From Sipunculus nudus (Eukaryota; Annelida; Sipuncula; Golfingiida; Sipunculidae): DNA of 64,000 nucleotides. The stretch spans positions 35,914,164-35,978,163 of the forward strand of contig CM049315.1 in the NCBI GenBank assembly GCA_026874595.1, in the 5' to 3' direction. Both the position numbers and the translations under genes were made by a program. This document shows positions 46,711-59,376 of this stretch, in pieces. The notes beneath the pieces were generated by a model that saw nothing but the letters and a program-made list of their open reading frames with translations, ran no database searches and was not told the DNA's origin. Position 1 is the first letter of the stretch, and every line of letters begins with the position of its first letter.

Positions 46711-47033
46711 TTCCATTTTTCACGATCAGTCTCCACCCAAACTGTTCAGGCTCATTTGGAAGGCCATGCCCAAACGAGTGCGCCTTTCGGGGGATCCTCC
46801 TTGGAATGACCTAGCAATGGGGGACGATCACACAACTATGGCCAGCAGGCGCAAAAGTTACCGGGCCTGGTTAACACCAGGATATAAATCAAGAGGAAAC
46901 GTGTTACGTATTCTGAAACTGGGTATTCTGCAGGTGGACAAACCTAGTTAAGCTAGTATTAAAATTTACGTGGTTACCTTCAAATAAAACAATAAGAGAT
47001 ATTCATAATAACAATTTGCATCTGTGTTCTCAG

Positions 47034-47102
47034 ACTCATCTACCAAGCCTGAATCGCTCGGTGTGACAGCTGAAACATTGAGAGAGATCAATAGCAATAC
47101 AG
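47034..47102 (+). CDS. Stalk exon 4 (23 codons)
   Basis: 69 bases, phase 1-1, between CTGTGTTCTCAG and GGTAATAC. It encodes DSSTKPESLGVTAETLRE, then INSNTG. Good splice borders and matching phase support it; function as a membrane-proximal stalk is inference. Confidence 0.5.
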
Positions 47103-48417
47103 GTAATACGTTCTAATAGCCTCAATGCTACAACAGCATTTCTGTTGGACCTTCCTACAATCATTAGAATCAAATTAACGAACAACTTTTCAATTTTCCA
47201 TTAGATATGTTTATTATCAGTGTGTATTGTCTTTTATTTTTGAACGAACTCTTTTTATCATCCGCTTCATTCTAAAATGCTAAAACCGATATCATATGCC
47301 ATCACGATTTGTAATGTTTCAATTTGCCTTGTTAGTAATCCTTGTATAAAGAAAGAAAATCATACAGTGTATCGATATGAAAAACAAATGTACGATGACA
47401 TTAATGGCTAAGGAGAATCAAACTGTCTCAATCAAAACAGAATAATCACAGCTTTAACCTGGCATAATAAATATATAGAAGTGATTCATAAAGACCTAGT
47501 TTTAGATTAGAAGTGAATCTGAATATATTCCACAGAACATAGGATAGTGGTAGGAATATTCATTATACTGAATGAACAGTTATATTATTCTTAAAGAATA
47601 CTGATTAAATATACCTTAAATCAGCTTTGGAATGAAAACATTTCTTTTAATGCTTGATATGATATCTACCAATAGCTTGCTCCTATGGAAAACTTTATAA
47701 TATTTGTGCGTTTGATAGACCTTTGAGAAGGCGGATTATATCTAATGAAATTTATGTTTGGGACACATATATCTCAGTATATTTGGGCCATATCCGAAAC
47801 GAAGGTACAGAAAATAAAATTTAAAACTTGAACCAATAAAAAGTAATACGTAAGCCAGATATTGTTGATATGGAAAACGCTTGGTTTTGAATAGTTTGTT
47901 AGAAATTTTCGCTATCACAGTAGCACCATGACGGTAGACGGAACTTTAGATGCATAGGTCCAACTGCTGTAAAATCTTTGATAAGCTCTATCAACATTCT
48001 GGTCTATATCTTATTTCTTTTTTAAGGAAAAGAAAATATTAAATCTCAACACGTCTTTAATGGTATCAATGAAATTTTTTTTTATTAATGATCAATATAT
48101 TCTTTTTTTACAATAGAAACATGGTATATAGGGACAAAATAGGGAAAATTTGCATTTCCAATGGTTTTATAAATGAAAAGGCGAAAGAGTGATAAAACAC
48201 TTCTGTCTGCATACCTTTAATGATCCGTGGATACAGATAATGAATGTGATTACATTAGACACCTGCATGTAGTAACAAATGATCGCAATTTTATTTTCTT
48301 TAATGCGAAGACTTTGTTATTAATATATGCGGCTGTGAGCCAGTGATTTTTACCCGTAAAATAAGGTTGTTGTATTTCCGAATAGCCGCACCTAGAAAAT
48401 TTATTCCTTTTTTCAAG

Positions 48418-48651
48418 ATTTCCTGATGGATGTGATAACGATATCAAGCAGTGTTGTTCTGTCGGGGCTCGTCGTCCTGTCTCTCGCCGTCTTAATGGTA
48501 CACTGGAATGCTAGAAGAGACAGACGCAGAGCCGAAAGGAAACAAATTAGGATGAGGCGACGGTTACGTCCCCTTCGAGTCAAAGCGGCGAAAGATGCAT
48601 CAAAAGTGGACACCACAGAATCCCAGACGAGGAATGCCACGGAGACTTCAG
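48418..48651 (+). CDS. Transmembrane exon with Arg-rich juxtamembrane tail
   Basis: 234 bases (78 codons), phase 1-1, between TTTTTTCAAG and GGTATTGG. It begins DFLMDVITISSS. A hydrophobic helix follows (about residues 13-31, SVVLSGLVVLSLAVLMVHW), then the stop-transfer run NARRDRRRAERKQIRMRRR, then a hydrophilic segment ending ATETSG. This gives a single-pass type I orientation: Thr-rich stalk outside, basic tail inside. If the donor is not used, the frame runs on to a stop at 48687-48689. No ITIM, kinase or death-domain motif was seen in the tail. Confidence 0.75.
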
Positions 48652-49659
48652 GTATTGGAATATCAAAAAATTACCTTGGATTGTCATAAAACTAGCGGGT
48701 CAGTCTATTGTTAATACTCAAAATTCTGATTCAGCGACTCCACTCCATGAATTTATTTTTCGAATTTGAATAGAAAATAAGTGATATGGTAGCTCGTGAT
48801 AAAAAGCATCGCCTTTTTTTGAATATTTATTGCTCCTAAAATTATGTTATATTGCTCATTGAGCATTCTTTTTGGCTTCTCCGGGAATATCTAATCACAT
48901 GATCTTAATAAGTAATAGTAAAATTAACAAAGAGCCAAAGAATAAATAATCATCTGGACATTTAAATATCGGAAAGATTTAACACTGTTCGGTTCATTCA
49001 CAACGTTTAACTGAACATTGTAACATTATATCTTCAAAATCTTAAACTAGGTCCCACTGGCTAATTGTTGTAAATAAGATTGCTACAAATCCCTTTCTTC
49101 TTTTTTTTCCATGGTGATGAATACATATTTTTCTTCGGCTAATTAAACTAGAATAATGCTACTCAAACACAAATATACCTGTCATCTGAAGAATTTTTAA
49201 GCAGTCAACAGATTTCTCAGTCATGGATTCCTTGATCGTCTTTGAACTTAAATGCATAATCTCAAATTATGTTGGCCGCTGTACAACAAAGACGTGAGCG
49301 ATATCTGACAGACTTTTATTTTGTGTTATCTGCCTTAATACAGGCTGTCATGTCACAAAAGATATCCTCAGGATTATTCATCTGAGATAATATTACTTGT
49401 AATTTTAAAAATTGAGAGTCGTGATAGTTTTCCGTCATGTGGTAATAGTTGCCATTGTGCTTGCTAGCTATTTGTGTCTAACGTTTCTCACTGATCAGCA
49501 CTATCCTGGTCAGTTAACACTGTAGATATTTCAGAAATGATATGATTATTAAATATGCAGAATCTTAGCCTTTCTACATTAGATTTCTAGATTCGGATGA
49601 AGCTCGACTCTATAACGTGGCTGTTAAGTGATTTGTCTCATATAACATTTCTCTTCCAG

Positions 49660-49676
49660 GCTTGAAAATAAATTGA
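49660..49676 (+). CDS. Candidate terminal exon a (GLKIN, stop)
   Basis: The acceptor TTTCTCTTCCAG fits phase 1 from the TM exon. It adds five residues then TGA, with an AATAAA overlapping the stop region. It is very short, so support is only splice quality and its duplicated partner. Confidence 0.35.
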
Positions 49677-49817
49677 CACTTTCAGGCTTAATGTACTTTG
49701 AAAAATAGAGATTTCAGTAATCATACGATTATTAATTAGGAGGAATTTGGATCTTTTCTGTATTATAGATAGATATTTTTGACGCTTGACTCTTCTGATT
49801 TCACATTTCTCTTCCAG

Positions 49818-49849
49818 GTTTGAAAATGAATTGGCACTACTCAACTTGA
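49818..49849 (+). CDS. Candidate terminal exon b (GLKMNWHYST, stop)
   Basis: Same TTTCTCTTCCAG acceptor, phase 1, ten residues then TGA. It is an alternative to exon a through the local duplication. Transcript data would decide between them. Confidence 0.35.
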
Positions 49850-49859
49850 TACAATACGA

Positions 49860-50778
49860 ATCTTTTAAAAAAAAAAAAACGAAACATTTAACAAAACTTA
49901 CATAATTATGAGTTCATCCAGTGTAAGGTATCCATTCCGTAAAGTCAAATACTATTAATATGCTTTGGTCAGAGTTATAGCAATCTGTCATGATGAATTA
50001 TTTTATCACTTACTTAGACGATAATTATCTCATTACCAATATTATTTTTTTTCTAAACCAAACCGGCTTTCATTCATTGTTCCATATATACAAACTACAC
50101 TGCCTGAGACATCAATTGATGATTGTTACATGATGTGCTAAAGATTATTTTCAAATCTGTAGAGTAGAATCATCCTAAATAATCTCTCTCTCTCTCATTT
50201 ACTAGAAGTCGGTAATATGGTTATAAGCTGCACCTAGCTTTATTAAACTATATTAACCAAATCTAATAGGAGAGAAACGGCTGAAGGATTCTTGAAGTGT
50301 GTTGCTTGTTTGTAGGGTGAGGGGCCATTGGTAACTTATCCTTTAAATGCTATCAATTCATCAAATCCTCGGATGAACGTAACGTGGATATTCAATTTTC
50401 GCACACATATCGTTTCAGAGAACCCATGTCACGCTGCGCTTGAGACACAACACACGATGCTGAGTGTCTACTCAGGCGTGTCCTACAGGTGAATGTGCAA
50501 GTGTACGTCTACCCACAGCTTTCGTCAGAATTCGGACACTGTATATATGGAGTGTCAGCTCCTCCATACAAGGGAAACTCAGATGATTTATAGATCATGA
50601 AGAATTGCTGACACACACTGGTCAAATATTGATAATGATTCCCCATCACGTACCTTAAAATGATTTTTTTCCGTTTGGAGGTTGTCCTTACGTTAACAAA
50701 TCATTCACTTTCACCGAGACCAAATGATTTTGCAAGCTTACTTTATCTGAAATGTTAATTCCTTTGTTTTAATGTTTA

Positions 50779-50825
<47 letters not shown>

Positions 50826-51540
50826 CTAATATATGTTCCCATGTCATCGCAACTCCGTTGTATGACATTGAATCTTAAGTTGATACATGAACTCTTTGAA
50901 AAAAAAATATTTAATGCGTCTTTATCTTGCTTAAGAATAATAAAATCATGGAAAATATATTTATTCGAGTTTTCTCCTCTTATTTTCAAAGGGATTACCC
51001 CAGTTTAATAATTGTTGTGTATTGCTTGTTGCATGATTTACGATCGGTCCCAGGGGGTTTCTTATGGTTTATGGCAATCTTGTTTAAATTACAGACGGTT
51101 CACTTTCGACTTCGGGTAATGTGAGTGAATACAAGCAAGAAGACAATGGGTAGGGTGATCGACGGTTTTGAATTAATAATTCTGCTCAGTGTATCGAATG
51201 GTGTTTCGATTTATTGCGCATCATTAATAAAGAAATCTGAGTCCGGATATTTTATCTACTTGGATTTTGTTTTCAATAGGACTAATCATTTTTTTAATAT
51301 TTCAAAATGTCTTGACTAAACATAAAAATTACAACCTGAACAGACACGCCTGAATATCTTACCCTTTCCTATGGGTGCTTTGATATCCTGCATACAATAC
51401 AAACGTCAAAGTGCGTGTAAGAGGAATATCATTTACGAATTTTACATAGAATATACTACGTTATATACATAAAATTGAAACACTTTCAAATGCATTAAGA
51501 AATTGATACATTAGGCCATGAGATAATAGAGATACTCCAG
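49860..51540. other. Non-coding end of tandem unit 1
   Basis: AT-rich, with a (TA)n tract at 50781-50822. No exon or promoter was recognised. The last bases (GATACTCCAG) form a possible acceptor just before the unit junction. Confidence 0.45.
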
Positions 51541-52836
51541 TCAGGATCTTGATAACAACAGACACCACGACAACTTCAGTAAGAATACCAACAACAAATG
51601 TTCAAACAACTCCCTACCAAGAAACATCAAGTACTGAGGGGACAACAGACGGACCTACAACAACCATCTTCACAACAACAACGATGAAAGCAAGAAAAGC
51701 CGAAAAAGCAACGACAACTAAAAAAGCAACAAAAACCGAAAAGGCAGCAACGAGAGCAACAACAACCAAGAAAACAACAATGAGAGCAACAACAATAGAG
51801 AATACAACAACCAGAGCAACAACAACCGAGAAAACAACAACGAGAGCAACAACAACTGAAAAAGCAACAACCACGAAATCAACAACGAACGAGAAGGCAA
51901 CAACAACAGAAAAAGCAACAACAGTGAGGACATCAACATCAAACGTCAAATAACCACACCAACATTGCAAGGAAAAACATCAACCGAGGAAGCAATAATA
52001 TCAACCGTGGGAGCAAAATCAACGGAGAGAGCGACAAAGATCAAAGAAACAACAAAAAAGGACGATTTATCAACAACGCAGTTGGCTAAAACACAGGCAA
52101 TAATCATGCCCAGAAGAACAAAAAACCTAGCGACCACTGATATATATGTCACAGCTGTGTATACCAGGCCAGTTGTGGACAAGACTACAGGCAAAAAGGA
52201 AGTATCAACCTTACAAATGACCACTTTCGATAAAAACACAAAAGGTGAGGAGACGACAACCATCACAATATTATCACCAGCAGAAACAACAGCAGCTGCG
52301 AAAACGACAGATGGAAGGACGGGGCTACAAGATTCGACGGTTTCCTCGGAAATAGAGCAGACCACGTTAACAGGGACCACGGCACAAGTGGTTGTCAGAG
52401 TAGATAGTCCGAAAAAAAACACACAAAAGACAGTTCAAACCGTCGTCTCTACTCAGAACAGTTACAACACTGACGTGGACGGATCTATTTCGAAAACACC
52501 AGATTTCGTAAAGTCTTCCAAGATTTCATCGACCAGATCAACCACGAAAGCCCAGTCACCACGAACTACTATAAAATCTGTACCAATCAGTATATTATTA
52601 AACACTCAGGTAACCGGTCACGGGACAACCGAGAGTACAGAGAGCTTCGGGAAGGGAGGGCCTGCTGTCTCAAAGGAAATGTTAACCAAATTCCATGGTC
52701 ACTCCGCAGGTAAGCATGCTTCGATTAACTCATAAGAACTCCAATTCCCCCTTTCAGGACAAAAATGTCACTATGTTGCACTTTAGTTATACCTTTATCA
52801 TTTGTTTCTTCTTGATTCACCTGTGATATGTCACTT

Positions 52837-52881
<45 letters not shown>

Positions 52882-54108
52882 CATAATAACATTATGCTTA
52901 CCACGTAGGCAGAATATGCCGTCACCAATCACAGAATATAAAAAATTAAATCATTTTTTTTCGTGTAGATCAAGATAACGTAACGTCGTATAATATGTCT
53001 AAAACAAAATCCCACGCGACGTTCGGCGAGACCAGTACAACTAACTCTACAATATCTGAGAAAACTATATGCAAACAATCCGAGACATTTAGACCCACGA
53101 CAGACAGCAAACCCTTATCCAAGGAGTCCGAGAATAGAGAAAACAGAACAGGTGGTATTCCCGTAACATCGGATTCCATTACAATGAGGTATACAACATT
53201 TGACAAAGAGGCAACAAAGTCCACACAGACTGCATACGTTGCAAAGAACACAACGGTACCAAGGCAGTCGGAATACACAACAAGTTCCATTGGGGTCTTT
53301 CAAAACGGTCAGTGATGATAATACTTTACTGTAATGTCTGTCTCGTTACATTCACTACAAACAAACTGCTCACTGCCTTTTCTATGAATATTTTGGACAT
53401 TTATTTCTATTAAATCTCATATATTATAACGGAACTGATCATTATATTTATTCCGGAGCTGAAACCCATATGTGCATGTGTTCAAATAGCATATGTCAAA
53501 TCGTACTCTTTAAATCTGTTTGTAACCTCAAAGAATAAAAAATTTACAAAAAAAATATTATAAGGCGCAAACATTAAAGATAGACGCTAATTATTCCTGG
53601 AGTTTAATACGTGCCACGACTGTCCTAGCATTTCTGCAAAGATATACGTTGTGTTTACCCGTATATCATGAAAATGTAGTTCATTATACACAATGTTATA
53701 TATTGTGGTTTTGATTAAAGATCACACAAGCAAGAAGGCAGTATCAGACATTAAAAATCATGCCTCGCCAGACCCAGCTGCCACAAGAACAGCAAAAGTA
53801 TTAACAGGTATGCATGAACTTCAATTGTCTCAGTGAAGTATCATAAAGAAAATGTAATGCAGAAAACAGCTGCGCTTAACGGTAAAAGGTCATATTATAG
53901 AGATAGTATTTACAATATCAGGTATTTTTTTGTGCATAACTAACCCAGGCTTTAAATGAATCATTTTGTTTCATCATCCGTGTCACTAATGATGTTACAT
54001 TACTCTCAGAACCCATTCATATTACCAATTTTTTTGCAACTACATTACATTGAAACAATTTATGACATTTAATTTTTTCAATTAGGGAGAGACCGATTCT
54101 AGTATATG

Positions 54109-54175
<67 letters not shown>

Positions 54176-57100
54176 CTTTAATACTTATACTACATATACG
54201 GAAGTCAGATAGTCAGCTAAAGGTGTATCTTATAATAGAAATGCCGTTGTCTCATCAAATTAAATGTAAATACGGATTTTTCCATCTGTGTATGTGTAAA
54301 GCTGATAAAGACCTAGCCCTAAATGCAATGTTACTTAGATTGTTTCGTCCTGAACTATACGAATAAGAAGCAAAGCAATGGTACAACCTTAAATAAATAG
54401 AATTTATTGATCCTGTGAATATTGTATGAAATGGTAGACAGAAAAGGAATCTCAAAGTATAATAATTAGTAAACTGGCTACCGTGGTATAGTGGTAGAAC
54501 ACAGGACTTAAGCCGAGAAATCGTGAGTTCGAAACTTTTCCATTTTTCACGATCAGTCTCCACCCAAACTGTTCAGGCTCATTTGGAAGGCCATGCCCAA
54601 ACGAGTGCGCCTTTCGGGGGATCCTCCTTGGAATGACCTAGCAATGGGGGACGATCACACAACTATGGCCAGCAGGCGCAAAAGTTACCGGGCCTGGTTA
54701 ACACCAGGATATAAATCAAGAGGAAACGTGTTACGTATTCTGAAACTGGGTATTCTGCAGGTGGACAAACCTAGTTAAGCTAGTATTAAAATTTACGTGG
54801 TTACCTTCAAATAAAACAATAAGAGATATTCATAATAACAATTTGCATCTGTGTTCTCAGACTCATCTACCAAGCCTGAATCGCTCGGTGTGACAGCTGA
54901 AACATTGAGAGAGATCAATAGCAATACAGGTAATACGTTCTAATAGCCTCAATGCTACAACAGCATTTCTGTTGGACCTTCCTACAATCATTAGAATCAA
55001 ATTAACGAACAACTTTTCAATTTTCCATTAGATATGTTTATTATCAGTGTGTATTGTCTTTTATTTTTGAACGAACTCTTTTTATCATCCGCTTCATTCT
55101 AAAATGCTAAAACCGATATCATATGCCATCACGATTTGTAATGTTTCAATTTGCCTTGTTAGTAATCCTTGTATAAAGAAAGAAAATCATACAGTGTATC
55201 GATATGAAAAACAAATGTACGATGGCATTAATGGCTAAGGAGAATCAAACTGTCTCAATCAAAACAGAATAATCACAGCTTTAACCTGGCATAATAAATA
55301 TATAGAAGTGATTCATAAAGACCTAGTTTTAGATTAGAAGTGAATCTGAATATATTCCACAGAACATAGGATAGTGGTAGGAATATTCATTATACTGAAT
55401 GAACAGTTATATTATTCTTAAAGAATACTGATTAAATATACCTTAAATCAGCTTTGGAATGAAAACATTTCTTTTAATGCTTGATATGATATCTACCAAT
55501 AGCTTGCTCCTATGGAAAACTTTATAATATTTGTGCGTTTGATAGACCTTTGAGAAGGCGGATTATATCTAATGAAATTTATGTTTGGGACACATATATC
55601 TCAGTATATTTGGGCCATATCCGAAACGAAGGTACAGAAAATAAAATTTAAAACTTGAACCAATAAAAAGTAATACGTAAGCCAGATATTGTTGATATGG
55701 AAAACGCTTGGTTTTGAATAGTTTGTTAGAAATTTTCGCTATCACAGTAGCACCATGACGGTAGACGGAACTTTAGATGCATAGGTCCAACTGCTGTAAA
55801 ATCTTTGATAAGCTCTATCAACATTCTGGTCTATATCTTATTTCTTTTTTAAGGAAAAGAAAATATTAAATCTCAACACGTCTTTAATGGTATCAATGAA
55901 ATTTTTTTTTATTAATGATCAATATATTCTTTTTTTACAATAGAAACATGGTATATAGGGACAAAATAGGGAAAATTTGCATTTCCAATGGTTTTATAAA
56001 TGAAAAGGCGAAAGAGTGATAAAACACTTCTGTCTGCATACCTTTAATGATCCGTGGATACAGATAATGAATGTGATTACATTAGACACCTGCATGTAGT
56101 AACAAATGATCGCAATTTTATTTTCTTTAATGCGAAGACTTTGTTATTAATATATGCGGCTGTGAGCCAGTGATTTTTACCCGTAAAATAAGGTTGTTGT
56201 ATTTCCGAATAGCCGCACCTAGAAAATTTATTCCTTTTTTCAAGATTTCCTGATGGATGTGATAACGATATCAAGCAGTGTTGTTCTGTCGGGGCTCGTC
56301 GTCCTGTCTCTCGCCGTCTTAATGGTACACTGGAATGCTAGAAGAGACAGACGCAGAGCCGAAAGGAAACAAATTAGGATGAGGCGACGGTTACGTCCCC
56401 TTCGAGTCAAAGCGGCGAAAGATGCATCAAAAGTGGACACCACAGAATCCCAGACGAGGAATGCCACGGAGACTTCAGGTATTGGAATATCAAAAAATTA
56501 CCTTGGATTGTCATAAAACTAGCGGGTCAGTCTATTGTTAATACTCAAAATTCTGATTCAGCGACTCCACTCCATGAATTTATTTTTCGAATTTGAATAG
56601 AAAATAAGTGATATGGTAGCTCGTGATAAAAAGCATCGCCTTTTTTTGAATATTTATTGCTCCTAAAATTATGTTATATTGCTCATTGAGCATTCTTTTT
56701 GGCTTCTCCGGGAATATCTAATCACATGATCTTAATAAGTAATAGTAAAATTAACAAAGAGCCAAAGAATAAATAATCATCTGGACATTTAAATATCGGA
56801 AAGATTTAACACTGTTCGGTTCATTCACAACGTTTAACTGAACATTGTAACATTATATCTTCAAAATCTTAAACTAGGTCCCACTGGCTAATTGTTGTAA
56901 ATAAGATTGCTACAAATCCCTTTCTTCTTTTTTTTCCATGGTGATGAATACATATTTTTCTTCGGCTAATTAAACTAGAATAATGCTACTCAAACACAAA
57001 TATACCTGTCATCTGAAGAATTTTTAAGCAGTCAACAGATTTCTCAGTCATGGATTCCTTGATCGTCTTTGAACTTAAATGCATAATCTCAAATTATGTT

Positions 57101-57676
57101 GGCCGCTGTACAACAAAGACGTGAGCGATATCTGACAGACTTTTATTTTGTGTTATCTGCCTTAATACAGGCTGTCATGTCACAAAAGATATCCTCAGGA
57201 TTATTCATCTGAGATAATATTACTTGTAATTTTAAAAATTGAGAGTCGTGATAGTTTTCCGTCATGTGGTAATAGTTGCCATTGTGCTTGCTAGCTATTT
57301 GTGTCTAACGTTTCTCACTGATCAGCACTATCCTGGTCAGTTAACACTGTAGATATTTCAGAAATGATATGATTATTAAATATGCAGAATCTTAGCCTTT
57401 CTACATTAGATTTCTAGATTCGGATGAAGCTCGACTCTATAACGTGGCTGTTAAGTGATTTGTCTCATATAACATTTCTCTTCCAGGCTTGAAAATAAAT
57501 TGACACTTTCAGGCTTAATGTACTTTGAAAAATAGAGATTTCAGTAATCATACGATTATTAATTAGGAGGAATTTGGATCTTTTCTGTATTATAGATAGA
57601 TATTTTTGACGCTTGACTCTTCTGATTTCACATTTCTCTTCCAGGTTTGAAAATGAATTGGCACTACTCAACTTGA
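51541..57676 (+). CDS. Copy 2 of stalk/TM exons (no kringles)
   Basis: Exons equivalent to copy 1: Thr-rich exon from the junction 51552 (or from 51541 if TACTCCAG acts as acceptor, in frame) to 52709, stalk exons 52969-53307, 53721-53807 and 54861-54929, TM exon 56245-56478, candidate terminal exons 57487-57503 and 57645-57676. The same Thr-exon frameshift (TAA ending 51953) is present. The 5' end of the Thr exon, the kringles, and any signal peptide or promoter are missing. It is therefore either a non-coding duplicate or extra exons of the same gene; all are phase 1-1. Confidence 0.55.
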
Positions 57677-58605
57677 TACAATACGAATCTTTTAAAAAAA
57701 AAAAAACGAAACATTTAACAAAACTTACATAATTATGAGTTCATCCAGTGTAAGGTATCCATTCCGTAAAGTCAAATACTATTAATATGCTTTGGTCAGA
57801 GTTATAGCAATCTGTCATGATGAATTATTTTATCACTTACTTAGACGATAATTATCTCATTACCAATATTATTTTTTTTCTAAACCAAACCGGCTTTCAT
57901 TCATTGTTCCATATATACAAACTACACTGCCTGAGACATCAATTGATGATTGTTACATGATGTGCTAAAGATTATTTTCAAATCTGTAGAGTAGAATCAT
58001 CCTAAATAATCTCTCTCTCTCTCATTTACTAGAAGTCGGTAATATGGTTATAAGCTGCACCTAGCTTTATTAAACTATATTAACCAAATCTAATAGGAGA
58101 GAAACGGCTGAAGGATTCTTGAAGTGTGTTGCTTGTTTGTAGGGTGAGGGGCCATTGGTAACTTATCCTTTAAATGCTATCAATTCATCAAATCCTCGGA
58201 TGAACGTAACGTGGATATTCAATTTTCGCACACATATCGTTTCAGAGAACCCATGTCACGCTGCGCTTGAGACACAACACACGATGCTGAGTGTCTACTC
58301 AGGCGTGTCCTACAGGTGAATGTGCAAGTGTACGTCTACCCACAGCTTTCGTCAGAATTCGGACACTGTATATATGGAGTGTCAGCTCCTCCATACAAGG
58401 GAAACTCAGATGATTTATAGATCATGAAGAATTGCTGACACACACTGGTCAAATATTGATAATGATTCCCCATCACGTACCTTAAAATGATTTTTTTCCG
58501 TTTGGAGGTTGTCCTTACGTTAACAAATCATTCACTTTCACCGAGACCAAATGATTTTGCAAGCTTACTTTATCTGAAATGTTAATTCCTTTGTTTTAAT
58601 GTTTA

Positions 58606-58650
<45 letters not shown>

Positions 58651-59376
58651 CTAATATATGTTCCCATGTCATCGCAACTCCGTTGTATGACATTGAATCT
58701 TAAGTTGATACATGAACTCTTTGAAAAAAAAATATTTAATGCGTCTTTATCTTGCTTAAGAATAATAAAATCATGGAAAATATATTTATTCGAGTTTTCT
58801 CCTCTTATTTTCAAAGGGATTACCCCAGTTTAATAATTGTTGTGTATTGCTTGTTGCATGATTTACGATCGGTCCCAGGGGGTTTCTTATGGTTTATGGC
58901 AATCTTGTTTAAATTACAGACGGTTCACTTTCGACTTCGGGTAATGTGAGTGAATACAAGCAAGAAGACAATGGGTAGGGTGATCGACGGTTTTGAATTA
59001 ATAATTCTGCTCAGTGTATCGAATGGTGTTTCGATTTATTGCGCATCATTAATAAAGAAATCTGAGTCCGGATATTTTATCTACTTGGATTTTGTTTTCA
59101 ATAGGACTAATCATTTTTTTAATATTTCAAAATGTCTTGACTAAACATAAAAATTACAACCTGAACAGACACGCCTGAATATCTTACCCTTTCCTATGGG
59201 TGCTTTGATATCCTGCATACAATACAAACGTCAAAGTGCGTGTAAGAGGAATATCATTTACGAATTTTACATAGAATATACTACGTTATATACATAAAAT
59301 TGAAACACTTTCAAATGCATTAAGAAATTGATACATTAGGCCATGAGATAATAGAGATACTCCAGTCAGGATCTTG
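51552..59376 (+). repeat. Tandem unit 2 (7825 bp)
   Basis: Complete second copy. The junction is at 51551/51552: left is the non-coding end of unit 1, right is mid-exon Thr-rich sequence. (TA)n tracts lie at 52840-52877, 54111-54173 and 58608-58647, all with lengths different from unit 1. One substitution noted: G at 55225 where units 1 and 3 have A (47398, 63045). Confidence 0.95.
54478..54537 (+). other. tRNA-like segment, copy in unit 2
   Basis: Identical to 46651-46710. Confidence 0.35.

Larger units (their letters stand above)
34833..49849 (+). other. Gene model: multi-kringle, Thr-rich stalk, single-TM protein
   Basis: Exons on one strand with matching phase 1 borders give, in order: three broken kringles (34833-35055, 35546-35795, 36934-37091), two intact kringles (42326-42577, 43066-43317), a long Thr-rich exon (43551-44887), three Ser/Thr-rich exons (45153-45491, 45904-45990, 47034-47102), a transmembrane exon (48418-48651) and two candidate terminal exons (49660, 49818). 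This would be a type I cell-surface protein with an extracellular kringle head on an O-glycosylated stalk. A signal-peptide exon was not identified. Frameshifts in several exons leave it open whether the locus is functional, partly decayed or carries assembly errors. No named orthologue was recognised. Confidence 0.6.
49523..49850 (+). repeat. Local ~150 bp duplication around the terminal exons
   Basis: 49523-49690 and 49707-49850 share the order GA.ATTTCAG.AAT.ATA, CGATTATTAA-type words, GA.GC..GACTCT, ACATTTCTCTTCCAGG.TTG and AAAAT.AATTG.CACT. The duplication creates two acceptors with alternative short last exons. Confidence 0.6.
43730..51551 (+). repeat. Tandem unit 1 (7822 bp) of the stalk/TM segment
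   Basis: Direct repeat with 51552-59376 and 59377-64000. It begins inside the Thr-rich exon at ATAACAACAGACACC and ends at CAGTCAGGATCTTG. It contains the rest of the Thr-rich exon, three stalk exons, the TM exon, two candidate terminal exons, (TA)n tracts at 45018-45061, 46294-46346 and 50781-50822, and about 1.7 kb of non-coding DNA. Identity to the other units is near complete; differences are mainly TA and poly-A lengths. Confidence 0.95.
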
